30,645 nt of DNA, taken from assembly GCA_964292325.1 (NCBI GenBank), contig CAXYVG010000044.1, forward strand, positions 1 to 30,645, given 5' to 3'. The position numbers and the translations under genes were made by a program. Of the stretch, positions 1 to 6,026 are shown in pieces. Source of the stretch: CTSoil-075 sp964292325. GTDB lineage: Bacteria; Bacillota; Negativicutes; DSM-13327. The notes below the pieces were generated by a model. That model did not search any database and was not told where the DNA came from. It worked only from the letters and a program-made list of their open reading frames with translations. The stretch's first letter is position 1. Each line of letters opens with the position of its first letter.

Positions 1-2
1 TG

Positions 3-278
3 GGCAGAAAAATAGCAAAAGGCAAATATGCAATGTCTGTTGGCTATAAAAAAGCGTTCACGGGAAATAACCCAGCCATGACTATTGCATATTGCGGCGC
101 TCCAAACGAAAAATTTAAAAGTAGTGGAAATGAACAAGACAAAGAATATTTTGTAGTAGGAATCAATGGAGAAACAGAAATCGCTACGAACTGGAAGATT
201 GATCTGCAATTAGATCATGAGATGGGTAAGCACAGCAAATCGGTAAATGCAGCGGTAATGGTACGTTATTACTGGTAA
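3..278 (+). CDS. C-terminal end of an outer-membrane beta-barrel (autotransporter-like) protein, partial
   Basis: The frame is open from base 3 to the stop at 276-278, so this is the last 91 residues of a gene that begins outside the window. The ATG at 33 is probably internal. The visible sequence alternates polar and hydrophobic residues in short strands and ends in VRYYW. A terminal aromatic residue preceded by an alternating strand is the usual C-terminal signature of outer-membrane barrels and of autotransporter beta-domains. A barrel in an otherwise Firmicute-like window fits the diderm Negativicutes. The family assignment rests only on this ending and on strand pattern; no passenger domain is in view. 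Confidence 0.55.
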   Translation, partial: GRKIAKGKYAMSVGYKKAFTGNNPAMTIAYCGAPNEKFKSSGNEQDKEYFVVGINGETEIATNWKIDLQLDHEMGKHSKSVNAAVMVRYYW

Positions 279-308
279 CAGAACTAGATGAAATAGGGCA
301 AATTCAAA

Positions 309-323
309 GGAGTGATAATAATG
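309..323 (+). other. Orphan ribosome site and start codon cut off by IS6-like insertion
   Basis: AGGAG at 309-313 is followed 7 bases later by ATG at 321-323, and the IS6-like left inverted repeat begins at 324. The arrangement looks like the translation start of a gene downstream of the beta-barrel gene, with its body displaced or deleted by the insertion sequences. No matching coding sequence resumes directly after the right end of the element cluster at 2363. Confidence 0.4.
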
Positions 324-818
324 GGTTCTGGTGCAAAAAATAACGCCGTGATATAATCATTACCCTAAACTTAAAAGTAGAGGTAAAAAAAATGTCACAG
401 CATTTGTTTAAGTGGAAACATTTCGAGTCCGAAATTATAATATTATGTGTTCGCTGGTACCTGAAATATCCACTCAGTTACCGTATGCTTGTGGAGATGA
501 TGCAAGAACGAGGATTAAACCTAACCCACACGACCATAATGAGATGGGTTTACCAATATTCTCCCATCATGGATGAAAGAATACGGAAACACCTTAAGCC
601 AACTAATGATTCATGGAGAATGGATGAGACATATCTCAAAATCAAGGGTAAAAACGCCTATTTATATCGAGCCGTAGATTCTGAAGGAAAAACGATAGAC
701 TTTTTTGTATCTGAACATCGTGATAAAGATGCCGCGAAGAAGTTCTTCAAAAAGGCTCTAAAAGCCATATATAATCAGCAACCAAGAGTAATAACAACTG
801 ACAAGTATGCTGCAACAG
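324..818 (+). mobile_element. Truncated IS6-family element, copy 1 (left 495 bp)
   Basis: The left terminal repeat GGTTCTGGTGCAAAAAATAA starts at 324 and matches the left end of the complete copy at 1540. The two copies stay collinear for exactly 495 bases, with scattered substitutions, until 818. There sequence identity stops (after GCAACAG) and IS66-like sequence begins. The right part, about 329 bp, and its terminal repeat are missing. The substitutions show that the two copies are related but are not a fresh duplication. Confidence 0.85.
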
Positions 819-835
819 GGGGAAAAAGCCACTAA
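392..835 (+). pseudogene. IS6-family DDE transposase, 3'-truncated
   Basis: The protein matches the first 142 residues of the intact transposase at 1608-2309, then runs for a few junk codons (GKSH) into the adjoining IS66 fragment and stops. It keeps the N-terminal helix-turn-helix region, the first catalytic Asp (in MDET, residue 78) and the second Asp (in TTDKY, residue 137). It has lost the catalytic Glu found at residue 172 of the intact copy, so it should be inactive as a transposase. Confidence 0.85.
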
Positions 836-858
836 AACACTTATGTTTACTGGCTTTT
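824..858 (-). terminator. Hairpin overlapping the end of tnpB
   Basis: Arms 824-836 and 846-858 (13 bases, one mismatch) enclose a 9-base loop. Read on the minus strand the hairpin follows the tnpB stop and ends in a short T run, as a factor-independent terminator would. Confidence 0.5.
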
Positions 859-1197
859 CAGCACCTCCGTGCGATGTATTTTTTGTTCGAGCCCCGGACT
901 TTGAATGAGGTTCCAAAGTTCCTCTGTGCTCAGTGTCATTGTATGATTTTCTCCAGTTGTCGGCCATTTAAAATGACCACGTTCTAACCGTTTAAAGTGT
1001 AGCCAGAAGCCGTTGTCTTCCCAGGTCAAAACCTTGAGTCGATTGCGCTGCCGATTGCAAAAAACAAATAGGGCCTTCTCGAAAGGATCTAGGTTAAAAC
1101 TGTTTTGCATGAGAGCGCTTAATCCATTGATAGATTTACGCATATCTGTATGACCACAGGCTAGGAACACCGGCATCGGTTCAAAATTTTTTAACAT
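847..1197 (-). CDS. tnpB: IS66 family accessory protein TnpB
   Basis: This 116-residue protein has the hallmark of IS66 Orf2/TnpB near its start (ACGHTDMRKSINGL) followed by the conserved basic FCNRQRNRLKVL and the aromatic WEDNGFWL stretches. Length is normal for the family. TnpB is required with TnpA and TnpC for IS66 transposition, but its biochemical role is not well defined. It starts within the last 7 bases of tnpA (overlap 1191-1197), which suggests translational coupling. The partner tnpC is absent. Confidence 0.9.
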   Translation of the reverse strand: MLKNFEPMPVFLACGHTDMRKSINGLSALMQNSFNLDPFEKALFVFCNRQRNRLKVLTWEDNGFWLHFKRLERGHFKWPTTGENHTMTLSTEELWNLIQSPGLEQKIHRTEVLKSQ

Positions 1198-1517
1198 AGT
1201 TCCCGTATCACCCCGAGTACGTTCGCTAATATTTTCATATCGGTATTAACTGCAACCGGGATGGTGAATACACCCGCCTGTACAGAAAGTGTTTCTGCTT
1301 TTTCTGTTACAGTAACGACGGGTATCCAGGTTTGCTGGGGTTGAGAAGTTTTTTGTTCCCGTTCCTCCCGCATCCATCGTTGCAAGGTACTCAGGCCGAT
1401 GTGATTTTCTGTACACCACTGCTTGCAAGATAACCCGCTAGTTTTGTAAGTGTTCACCAGTAATGCTTTTTCTGCGGCAGAAAAATTTTTGTGTTTTCGT
1501 CTCGTTACTGTTTCCAT
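1191..1517 (-). CDS. tnpA: IS66 family accessory protein TnpA (helix-turn-helix)
   Basis: This 108-residue protein has an N-terminal transposase-8/Orf1-like helix-turn-helix: NFSAAEKALLVNTYKTSGLS followed by IGLSTLQRWM. That is the typical start of IS66 TnpA, which is thought to bind DNA. It is followed by an acidic/polar linker and a short C-terminal segment. It is the first gene of the tnpA-tnpB pair. The complete IS6-like element begins only 22 bases upstream of its start, so the original IS66 end and promoter have probably been removed. Confidence 0.85.
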   Translation of the reverse strand: METVTRRKHKNFSAAEKALLVNTYKTSGLSCKQWCTENHIGLSTLQRWMREEREQKTSQPQQTWIPVVTVTEKAETLSVQAGVFTIPVAVNTDMKILANVLGVIRELC

Positions 1518-1539
1518 AGTGAATGCCCCCCCTTGGGAA

Positions 1540-2363
1540 GGTTCTGGTGCAAAAAATAATGCCGTGATATAATCATTACCCTAAACTTAAAAGTTGAGGT
1601 AAAAATAATGTCACAGCATTTGTTTAAGTGGAAACATTTCGAATCCGAAATTATAATATTATGTATTCGCTGGTACCTGAAATATCCGCTCAGTTACCGG
1701 ATGCTTGTGGAGATGATGCAAGAACGAGGATTAAACCTAACTCATACAACAATTATGAGATGGGTCCATCAATATTCTCCAATTATTAGCGAAAAGGTCC
1801 GAAAGCATTTTAAACCAACGAATGATTCGTGGCGAATGGATGAAACCTATCTGAAAATCAAGGGTAGAAATGCCTATTTATATCGAGCAGTCGATTCTGA
1901 AGGAAAGACTATCGACTTTTTTGTATCTGAATATCGTGATAAAGATGCCGCGAAGAAGTTCTTTAAGAAAGCTTTAAAAGCCACGCATAATCAGCAACCA
2001 AGAGTAATAACAACCGACAAGTATGCTGCAACAGAAGTTGCTATTCATGAAATGATTTATAATGGAACCATTTCCGTTAAGACGACGTTACGAAAAAACA
2101 AATACTTGAATAACATTATTGAACAAGACCACCGATTTATCAAACGCAAGATCAAACCAATGCTGGGATTTGATAGTTTTGGGACTGCTGAGAAAACAAT
2201 TTGTGGGATAGAAATTATGAATATGATTCGAAAAGGGCAGGTTGAAGAAATTCAATGTGCTCTGTCTGAGGTTAAGTTTTTAAATAAAATTATGAAAATA
2301 TCAGCTTAATGCCGAGTAAACGATAGGATATTTTTTACTCTATAAATTTTTTGCACCAGAGCC
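1540..2363 (+). mobile_element. Complete IS6-family element, copy 2 (824 bp)
   Basis: The left end GGTTCTGGTGCAAAAAATAA (from 1540) and the right end at 2344-2363, whose complement reads GGCTCTGGTGCAAAAAATTT, form imperfect inverted repeats around one transposase gene. The total length of 824 bp is typical of the IS6/IS26/IS240 group. The 8 bases flanking the left (CTTGGGAA) and right (AAGCAGGC) ends do not match. The absence of a target duplication fits replicative cointegration, adjacent deletion or recombination between copies. Confidence 0.9.
1608..2309 (+). CDS. IS6-family DDE transposase, intact
   Basis: This 233-residue protein is full length for the IS6/IS240 group. It has an N-terminal helix-turn-helix (about residues 15-60, including PLSYRMLVEMMQERG), then the RNase-H-fold catalytic core. 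Asp78 lies in MDETYLKIKG, Asp137 in TTDKYA, and Glu172 in NNIIEQDHR, in the expected order. It catalyses replicative cointegrate formation. It starts at ATG 1608 after GAGGTAAAAATA. All catalytic residues are in place, so it may be active and could drive deletions next to the related truncated copy. Confidence 0.93.
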   Translation: MSQHLFKWKHFESEIIILCIRWYLKYPLSYRMLVEMMQERGLNLTHTTIMRWVHQYSPIISEKVRKHFKPTNDSWRMDETYLKIKGRNAYLYRAVDSEGKTIDFFVSEYRDKDAAKKFFKKALKATHNQQPRVITTDKYAATEVAIHEMIYNGTISVKTTLRKNKYLNNIIEQDHRFIKRKIKPMLGFDSFGTAEKTICGIEIMNMIRKGQVEEIQCALSEVKFLNKIMKISA

Positions 2364-2394
2364 AAGCAGGCTGCAGGTTGAGTCTTTGCTATAT
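2364..2394 (+). repeat. Right half of a dispersed terminator repeat, cut by the IS6-like right end
   Basis: The bases directly after the IS6-like right end contain CAGGCT then GTTGAGTCTTTGCTATAT. The right half of the terminator at 14076-14122 reads almost the same: CAGGCT, a few bases, GTTGAGTCTTTGTTATAT. The left arm (ACAAAAGACTCAAC) is missing here, so the insertion or a linked deletion ended inside a copy of this repeat. Confidence 0.6.
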
Positions 2395-2521
2395 CTACGT
2401 GCAAAAAACAGTAACTTCTCAGCTTCTGTAAAATTTATGAGAATAATTTATAAAGGTTAATTCTTTAGGTAGGATTTACATAAAATTTGGCGAATAATGC
2501 TAATCATCTAGAATAATTAGC

Positions 2522-2551
2522 GGTCAAAAGAATCACTTTGACTGTCCTTTT
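2522..2551 (+). terminator. Weak hairpin with T-rich tail
   Basis: GGTCAAA (2522-2528) can pair with TTTGACT (2537-2543) around an 8-base loop, followed by GTCCTTTTTAT. A second inverted repeat, GCTAAT/ATTAGC, lies just upstream (2499-2521). It may be the terminator of the gene lost to the insertion sequences. Confidence 0.4.
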
Positions 2552-2602
2552 TATATTGTCTAAAAGGATATAAGATAGGAGCCATCCTGCAAGCAATGAA
2601 AA

Positions 2603-2707
2603 AAGGATCATTTGGATCAGGGTTTCTTCGTTACGTTTGATGAATTTAACTTAGATGTAGTTATTGATTATGAAGGTTCCATTATAGATTGTAACTGTGA
2701 ACACTAA
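2603..2707 (+). pseudogene. Relic of the C-terminus of an NCS2 permease-HATPase fusion
   Basis: A short open stretch reads FDEFNLDVVIDYEG, then ends IIDCNCEH and stop (2705-2707). The same region of the two permease fusions in this window reads FDEYNLNVKIIYNG (gene at 21513) and FEEFNLDIDMYYEG (gene at 23255), and those proteins end in SFEH and HFDH. A segment of about 40 residues between the two matches is missing here, and the upstream permease domain is gone. It is best explained as the decayed 3' end of a third paralogue. The ABC ATPase tail (VIFDYEGS) is a more distant match. The frame is closed by TGA at 2597. Confidence 0.6.
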
Positions 2708-2752
2708 ATGACTCACGAAATAGTTATAGAGGTGGGAAGATCTCAGGATCAA

Positions 2753-2798
2753 TCTTTAAGTAATCTTTAAATAAATAATGGAATAAAGGTGCTATATT
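2753..2798 (+). promoter_or_regulatory. Promoter with tandem 11-bp-spaced boxes, upstream of the ABC transporter
   Basis: TCTTTAAG (2753-2760) and TCTTTAAA (2764-2771) form a direct repeat with an 11-base period. A TATATT -10-like hexamer lies at 2793-2798. The same boxes, period and 40-base distance to a TATAAT recur at 14128-14173. Boxes spaced by one helical turn and overlapping the -35 position are typical of OmpR/PhoB-family activators; the regulator itself is unknown. Confidence 0.6.
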
Positions 2799-2835
2799 GG
2801 AGATAAATCATTAATAATACAGGGAGGACACTATA

Positions 2836-4404
2836 GTGAAAAAAATAAGTTATATAGTCATGCTAATCATGTCGCTTTTGTTAGTGAGTGGGTGCGCTAA
2901 ACAGGATACTGCCCAAATGGCAACCATTAACGATGTGGCAAATAAACGTATAGGTGTTTATACCGGGACTATTTATGACAAGTTTGCAGTACAGCGATTT
3001 CCGTCTGCAACCGTTATGCAATACAATGGGCAGGCTGACCTGATACTTGCATTAAAAAGTGGCAAAGTGGATGTAGTAATCACCAATCTTTATGCGGCAA
3101 AAGATATGATGAAAACAAATGATGATGTTGGCATTTTAACAGATGATGTCTTGAATTTTCCCGTTGGTATTGGTTTTAACAAGAACAACCCTGTTTTGCG
3201 GGAAAAATTTAATAATTTCTTAAAAGCAAGCCAAGTAGACGGCTCCGCGAATCTAATCTATAAAAAATGGTTTGAAAATGATATTGAAACCATCAAGATG
3301 CCAGATTTTCAACCAAATCTGACAGGTGAGAAAGTGGTGCTAGGGGTTGCAGTGGGGGATTTGCCAAGTGTCGGGTATGTAAATGGCAAGTATGTTGGTC
3401 TTGATATCGAGTTAGTCCAAGCTTTTGCCCAAAAGGAAAATATGAATCTTGAAATTATATCTTCCGAGTTTGGAGGATTGATTGCTTCCCTAGCAGCGGG
3501 GAAAATGGATATGATTGCCGATTGTATTGCGATTACCTCAGAACGCCAAAAACAGGTTGATTTTTCTGAGCCTTATATGGAGGACAAGTCGGCTATTCTT
3601 GCGCTAAAAAAGAACATTGCCAATACGGTACAGAAAGATGAAAGAAAAGAACAAACACCTTCATTTATTAAGGGGGTTAGTGATAGTTTTTATAGCAATC
3701 TTATACATGAAAAGCGGTATTTACTTGTTATTGATGGATTACAGACAACAGGTATCATTTCGGTGTTTTCCATATTGCTGGGTACGTTGCTTGGGGCTTT
3801 AATTTGCTATATGCGGATGTCAAAACGAAAAGTATTAACTTTATTTGCCCAACTATATATCGCCATTTTACGTGGTGTCCCTGTATTAGTTCTGTTAATG
3901 GTTACTTATTATATTATATTTGCAAAAACAAATATATCTCCCATTTTTGTTGCAGTTGTTGCCTTTGGGATGAATTTTGCCGCGTATGTGTCGGAAATGT
4001 TTCGAACAGCAATTGAAAGCATTGATAAAGGTCAGAATGAAGCTGGCATAGCTGGAGGATTTACTAGAGTACAGACATTTATGTATATTGTTATGCCACA
4101 GGCAATCAGGCAAGTGATACCTGTTTATACAGGAGAACTGATCTCCCTGGTCAAAATGACCTCAATAGTGGGGTATGTTGCGGTACAGGATTTGACCAAG
4201 GCCAGTGATATTATACGAAGCCGTACCTTTGATGCCTTTTTCCCACTGATTATGACGGCAGTATTGTATTTTGCCATTTCATGGCTACTTGTATTGCTGC
4301 TTGACATTGTGGAGCGAAAAACCGACCCCAAACAAAGAAGGCGAGAGTCAGCTATCCCGTATTTGAAGAATGATATATCGGCATTGGTAAGGAGGAAGAA
4401 GTAA
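2836..4404 (+). CDS. Amino-acid-type ABC transporter, fused solute-binding lipoprotein and permease
   Basis: This 522-residue protein begins with a lipoprotein signal (lipobox VSGC, Cys20). Residues 30-155 resemble the second lobe of family-3 solute-binding proteins (NKRIGVYTGT; LKSGKVDVVITN). Residues 165-265 resemble the first lobe (GKYVGLDIELVQAF; ITSERQKQVDFSEPY). From about residue 298 there is a HisM/GlnP-type permease domain with several membrane segments and the EAA-like loop (EAGIAGGFTRVQTF). The order lobe 2-lobe 1-permease is circularly permuted relative to single binding proteins, but as far as I know is common in Firmicute fusion transporters. Polar amino acids are the likely substrate class. 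The start is GTG 2836, after AGGGAGGA. Its stop overlaps the ATG of the ATPase gene by one base, so the two are coupled. Confidence 0.85.
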   Translation: MKKISYIVMLIMSLLLVSGCAKQDTAQMATINDVANKRIGVYTGTIYDKFAVQRFPSATVMQYNGQADLILALKSGKVDVVITNLYAAKDMMKTNDDVGILTDDVLNFPVGIGFNKNNPVLREKFNNFLKASQVDGSANLIYKKWFENDIETIKMPDFQPNLTGEKVVLGVAVGDLPSVGYVNGKYVGLDIELVQAFAQKENMNLEIISSEFGGLIASLAAGKMDMIADCIAITSERQKQVDFSEPYMEDKSAILALKKNIANTVQKDERKEQTPSFIKGVSDSFYSNLIHEKRYLLVIDGLQTTGIISVFSILLGTLLGALICYMRMSKRKVLTLFAQLYIAILRGVPVLVLLMVTYYIIFAKTNISPIFVAVVAFGMNFAAYVSEMFRTAIESIDKGQNEAGIAGGFTRVQTFMYIVMPQAIRQVIPVYTGELISLVKMTSIVGYVAVQDLTKASDIIRSRTFDAFFPLIMTAVLYFAISWLLVLLLDIVERKTDPKQRRRESAIPYLKNDISALVRRKK

Positions 4405-5492
4405 TGATTACAGTAAAACACCTTTCTAAAACCTTTGGCGATCTGATGGTGCTAAAAGATATTAATACCCAAATAAAGAAGGGTGAGGTTATCTCCATAA
4501 TCGGTCCTTCTGGAACGGGCAAAAGTACATTGTTACGTTGTCTTAATTTACTTGAGATGCCAAGTAGCGGCAGTATTGAAATTGACGGTGTTGATATTTT
4601 AAACAAAGGGACAAATGTGCCGAAATTGAGACAAAAAATGGGAATGGTATTTCAGTCCTTTAACTTATATGCACATTTGACGGTTATGGAAAATTTAACA
4701 ATTGGACCGCTAAAACTACTTCATAAAACAAAACAGGAAGCGGAAGAACAGTCCAGTGAGCTGCTTAAAGCTGTAGGGCTTTCGGAAAAAGCAGGAAACT
4801 TTCCTGATGAACTTTCAGGTGGGCAAAAGCAAAGAGTGGCTATTGCAAGATGCCTGGCCATGAATCCCGAAATCATTTTATTTGATGAGCCGACTTCAGC
4901 ACTTGATCCTACGATGGTTAGCGAGGTTTTAGCAGTCATTCGCCGCCTTGCCAAAGAAGGTATGACCATGGCGATTGTTACCCATGAGATGGATTTTGCC
5001 AAAAGTGTTTCTACAAGGGTGTTTTATATGGACGAGGGGATTGTTTATGAAGAGGGTAGCCCTAATGAAATTTTTGAGAACCCTAAAAAGGAAAAAACAA
5101 GGGCATTTATTCAAAGGATTCGTAACTTCAAAGAAAAAATTACGAGTAAGGAATTTGATTTATACAAGTTAAATGCCAATATTGAAATGTTCTGTGCAAA
5201 GTATACAGTTGATAAAAGAGTTGTGAGCAATATTCTGTTATTGGTTGAGGAGATGGTAATCAATATGCTAATACCAATTGAAAATCGCCAACCAGAAATT
5301 GACTTAACAATCGAATATGCCGAAAAGAAGGATGAATTCCGCGTTATTTTTGACTATGAAGGATCTCCAAGCAATCCTTTTATTGCTGCCGACACCGACA
5401 ATCTATCGCTACGTTTAGTAACCGGGATAGCGAAAAATAGTGAATATTCATTTGTGAGTGGCAAGAATCAAATTATAGTCACGCCTAAGTAG
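4404..5492 (+). CDS. Amino-acid-type ABC transporter ATPase with C-terminal degenerate HATPase domain
   Basis: Residues 1-240 are a GlnQ/HisP-like ATPase: Walker A GPSGTGKS (34-41), Q-loop near residue 84, signature LSGGQ (137-141), Walker B IILFDEP (157-163) and switch His194 in VTHEM. It would energise the permease encoded just upstream. Such ATPases normally end near residue 240-250. This one continues for about 115 residues that align with the RsbW-like protein encoded at 21039: NILLLVEEMVINMLIP matches the N-box region, FRVIFDYEGSPSNPF matches the G1 region (ITVIDDGLPFNP), and SEYSFVSGKNQIIV matches the last strands. A G2 glycine loop is missing, so nucleotide binding by this tail is doubtful. 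The fusion suggests control of the transporter by, or signalling to, a partner-switching circuit. Confidence 0.88.
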   Translation: MITVKHLSKTFGDLMVLKDINTQIKKGEVISIIGPSGTGKSTLLRCLNLLEMPSSGSIEIDGVDILNKGTNVPKLRQKMGMVFQSFNLYAHLTVMENLTIGPLKLLHKTKQEAEEQSSELLKAVGLSEKAGNFPDELSGGQKQRVAIARCLAMNPEIILFDEPTSALDPTMVSEVLAVIRRLAKEGMTMAIVTHEMDFAKSVSTRVFYMDEGIVYEEGSPNEIFENPKKEKTRAFIQRIRNFKEKITSKEFDLYKLNANIEMFCAKYTVDKRVVSNILLLVEEMVINMLIPIENRQPEIDLTIEYAEKKDEFRVIFDYEGSPSNPFIAADTDNLSLRLVTGIAKNSEYSFVSGKNQIIVTPK

Positions 5493-5544
5493 AGTGAGGA
5501 TAGCCTTTATAAAGAAATTTTTAAATTATTTTACCGCGGAGGAA

Positions 5545-5652
5545 ATGGGGCAAAGCAGTGACGATTTGACGGACGAGGAGTTAGATGCCGTTGCAGGAGG
5601 ACACAAGGAAGGGTGCTTACCTATGCCGATTGGCAAAACGTGGAGTACTTAG
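5545..5652 (+). CDS. Small peptide with double-glycine (Nif11/RiPP-like) leader motif
   Basis: This 35-residue ORF reads LTDEELDAVAGG, then HKEGCLPMPIGKTWST. The acidic helix ending in AVAGG is the classic cleavage motif of Nif11-type and other double-glycine leaders; the 16-residue remainder holds one Cys. GGAGG (5539-5543) is only one base from the ATG at 5545, which is too close. The frame extends upstream without a stop to a GTG at 5494 (52 residues, FLNYFTAEEMGQ before the motif), but no good ribosome site precedes it. No maturation enzyme or peptidase-transporter is in the window. It could be a functional precursor, a translated remnant of a longer leader, or chance; the motif is specific enough to list. 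Confidence 0.45.
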   Translation: MGQSSDDLTDEELDAVAGGHKEGCLPMPIGKTWST

Positions 5653-5682
5653 ACGCACTGACGTACATACAAAACAACGTAG

Positions 5683-5719
5683 CTTACATCCGGCCGGTTA
5701 TAGAACGGTCGGATGTAAG
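5683..5719 (+). other. Strong RNA hairpin without T tail
   Basis: CTTACATCCGGCCG (5683-5696) pairs with CGGTCGGATGTAAG (5706-5719), giving 14 pairs with one G-U, around a 9-base loop. It lies between the small peptide ORF and the terminator at 5769. No T run follows, so it may be a processing or stabilising structure or a protein-binding inverted repeat. Confidence 0.5.
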
Positions 5720-5768
5720 GTATTACGTGATGTTCCTTTGATTTGGCGTAGATCATAAATGTAGTCAG

Positions 5769-5815
5769 ACAAAAGACTCAACAAGCAGCACAGTACTTCT
5801 TGTTGAATCTTTTGT
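5769..5815 (+). terminator. Terminator of the ABC transporter region (dispersed repeat family)
   Basis: ACAAAAGACTCAACAAG (5769-5785) pairs with CTTGTTGAATCTTTTGT (5799-5815) with one mismatch and a 13-base loop. The stem sequence closely resembles the hairpin at 14076-14122 and the half copy at 2364-2394. The A-rich left arm and T-rich right arm make it potentially bidirectional. Confidence 0.75.
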
Positions 5816-5890
5816 ATCTCAATAATTGGGGTTTTTATCAAGAAACTTGGTTTATCCTGTAATAATTGTAGGTTATTCTGTGGGATTTTG

Positions 5891-5917
5891 GCAGGAGTTT
5901 AAGATGATATGGTAAAT
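5891..5917 (+). promoter_or_regulatory. Possible sigma-H-type promoter upstream of the NTT-like gene
   Basis: GGCAGGAGTTT (AGGA at 5893-5896) is followed after 17 bases by AAAT (5914-5917). The B. subtilis sigma-H consensus is RnAGGAWWW, about 11-12 bases, RnnGAAT. The -35 half and spacing fit; the -10 half has AAAT in place of GAAT. It resembles the better site at 15169-15193. Confidence 0.35.
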
Positions 5918-6026
5918 ATAGTTTTATAAGGAAGCAGTGTTTTTGAAATGTGTCAAGGGGATTTGTCGATTTTAAAGGCGGTGGAAAGAGAGGTTAGCAC
6001 CATTATATAGATGGGGCTAGAATAAT

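Larger units (their letters stand above)
819..1539 (-). mobile_element. IS66-family fragment carrying tnpA and tnpB but no tnpC
   Basis: Two overlapping minus-strand genes of the IS66 accessory set lie between the truncated and the complete IS6-like copies. IS66 elements normally continue with a large tnpC DDE transposase downstream of tnpB. Here the sequence reaches the IS6 junction (818) only 28 bases after the tnpB stop. Neither IS66 terminal repeat is evident, because both ends abut IS6-like sequence. The fragment is probably immobile by itself. Confidence 0.75.

Noticed and set aside
2395..2460. Minus-strand reading NFTEAEKLLFFARRYS resembling the start of IS66 TnpA
   Set aside because: Very short, with no continuing frame or helix-turn-helix; similarity to NFSAAEKALLV may be chance.
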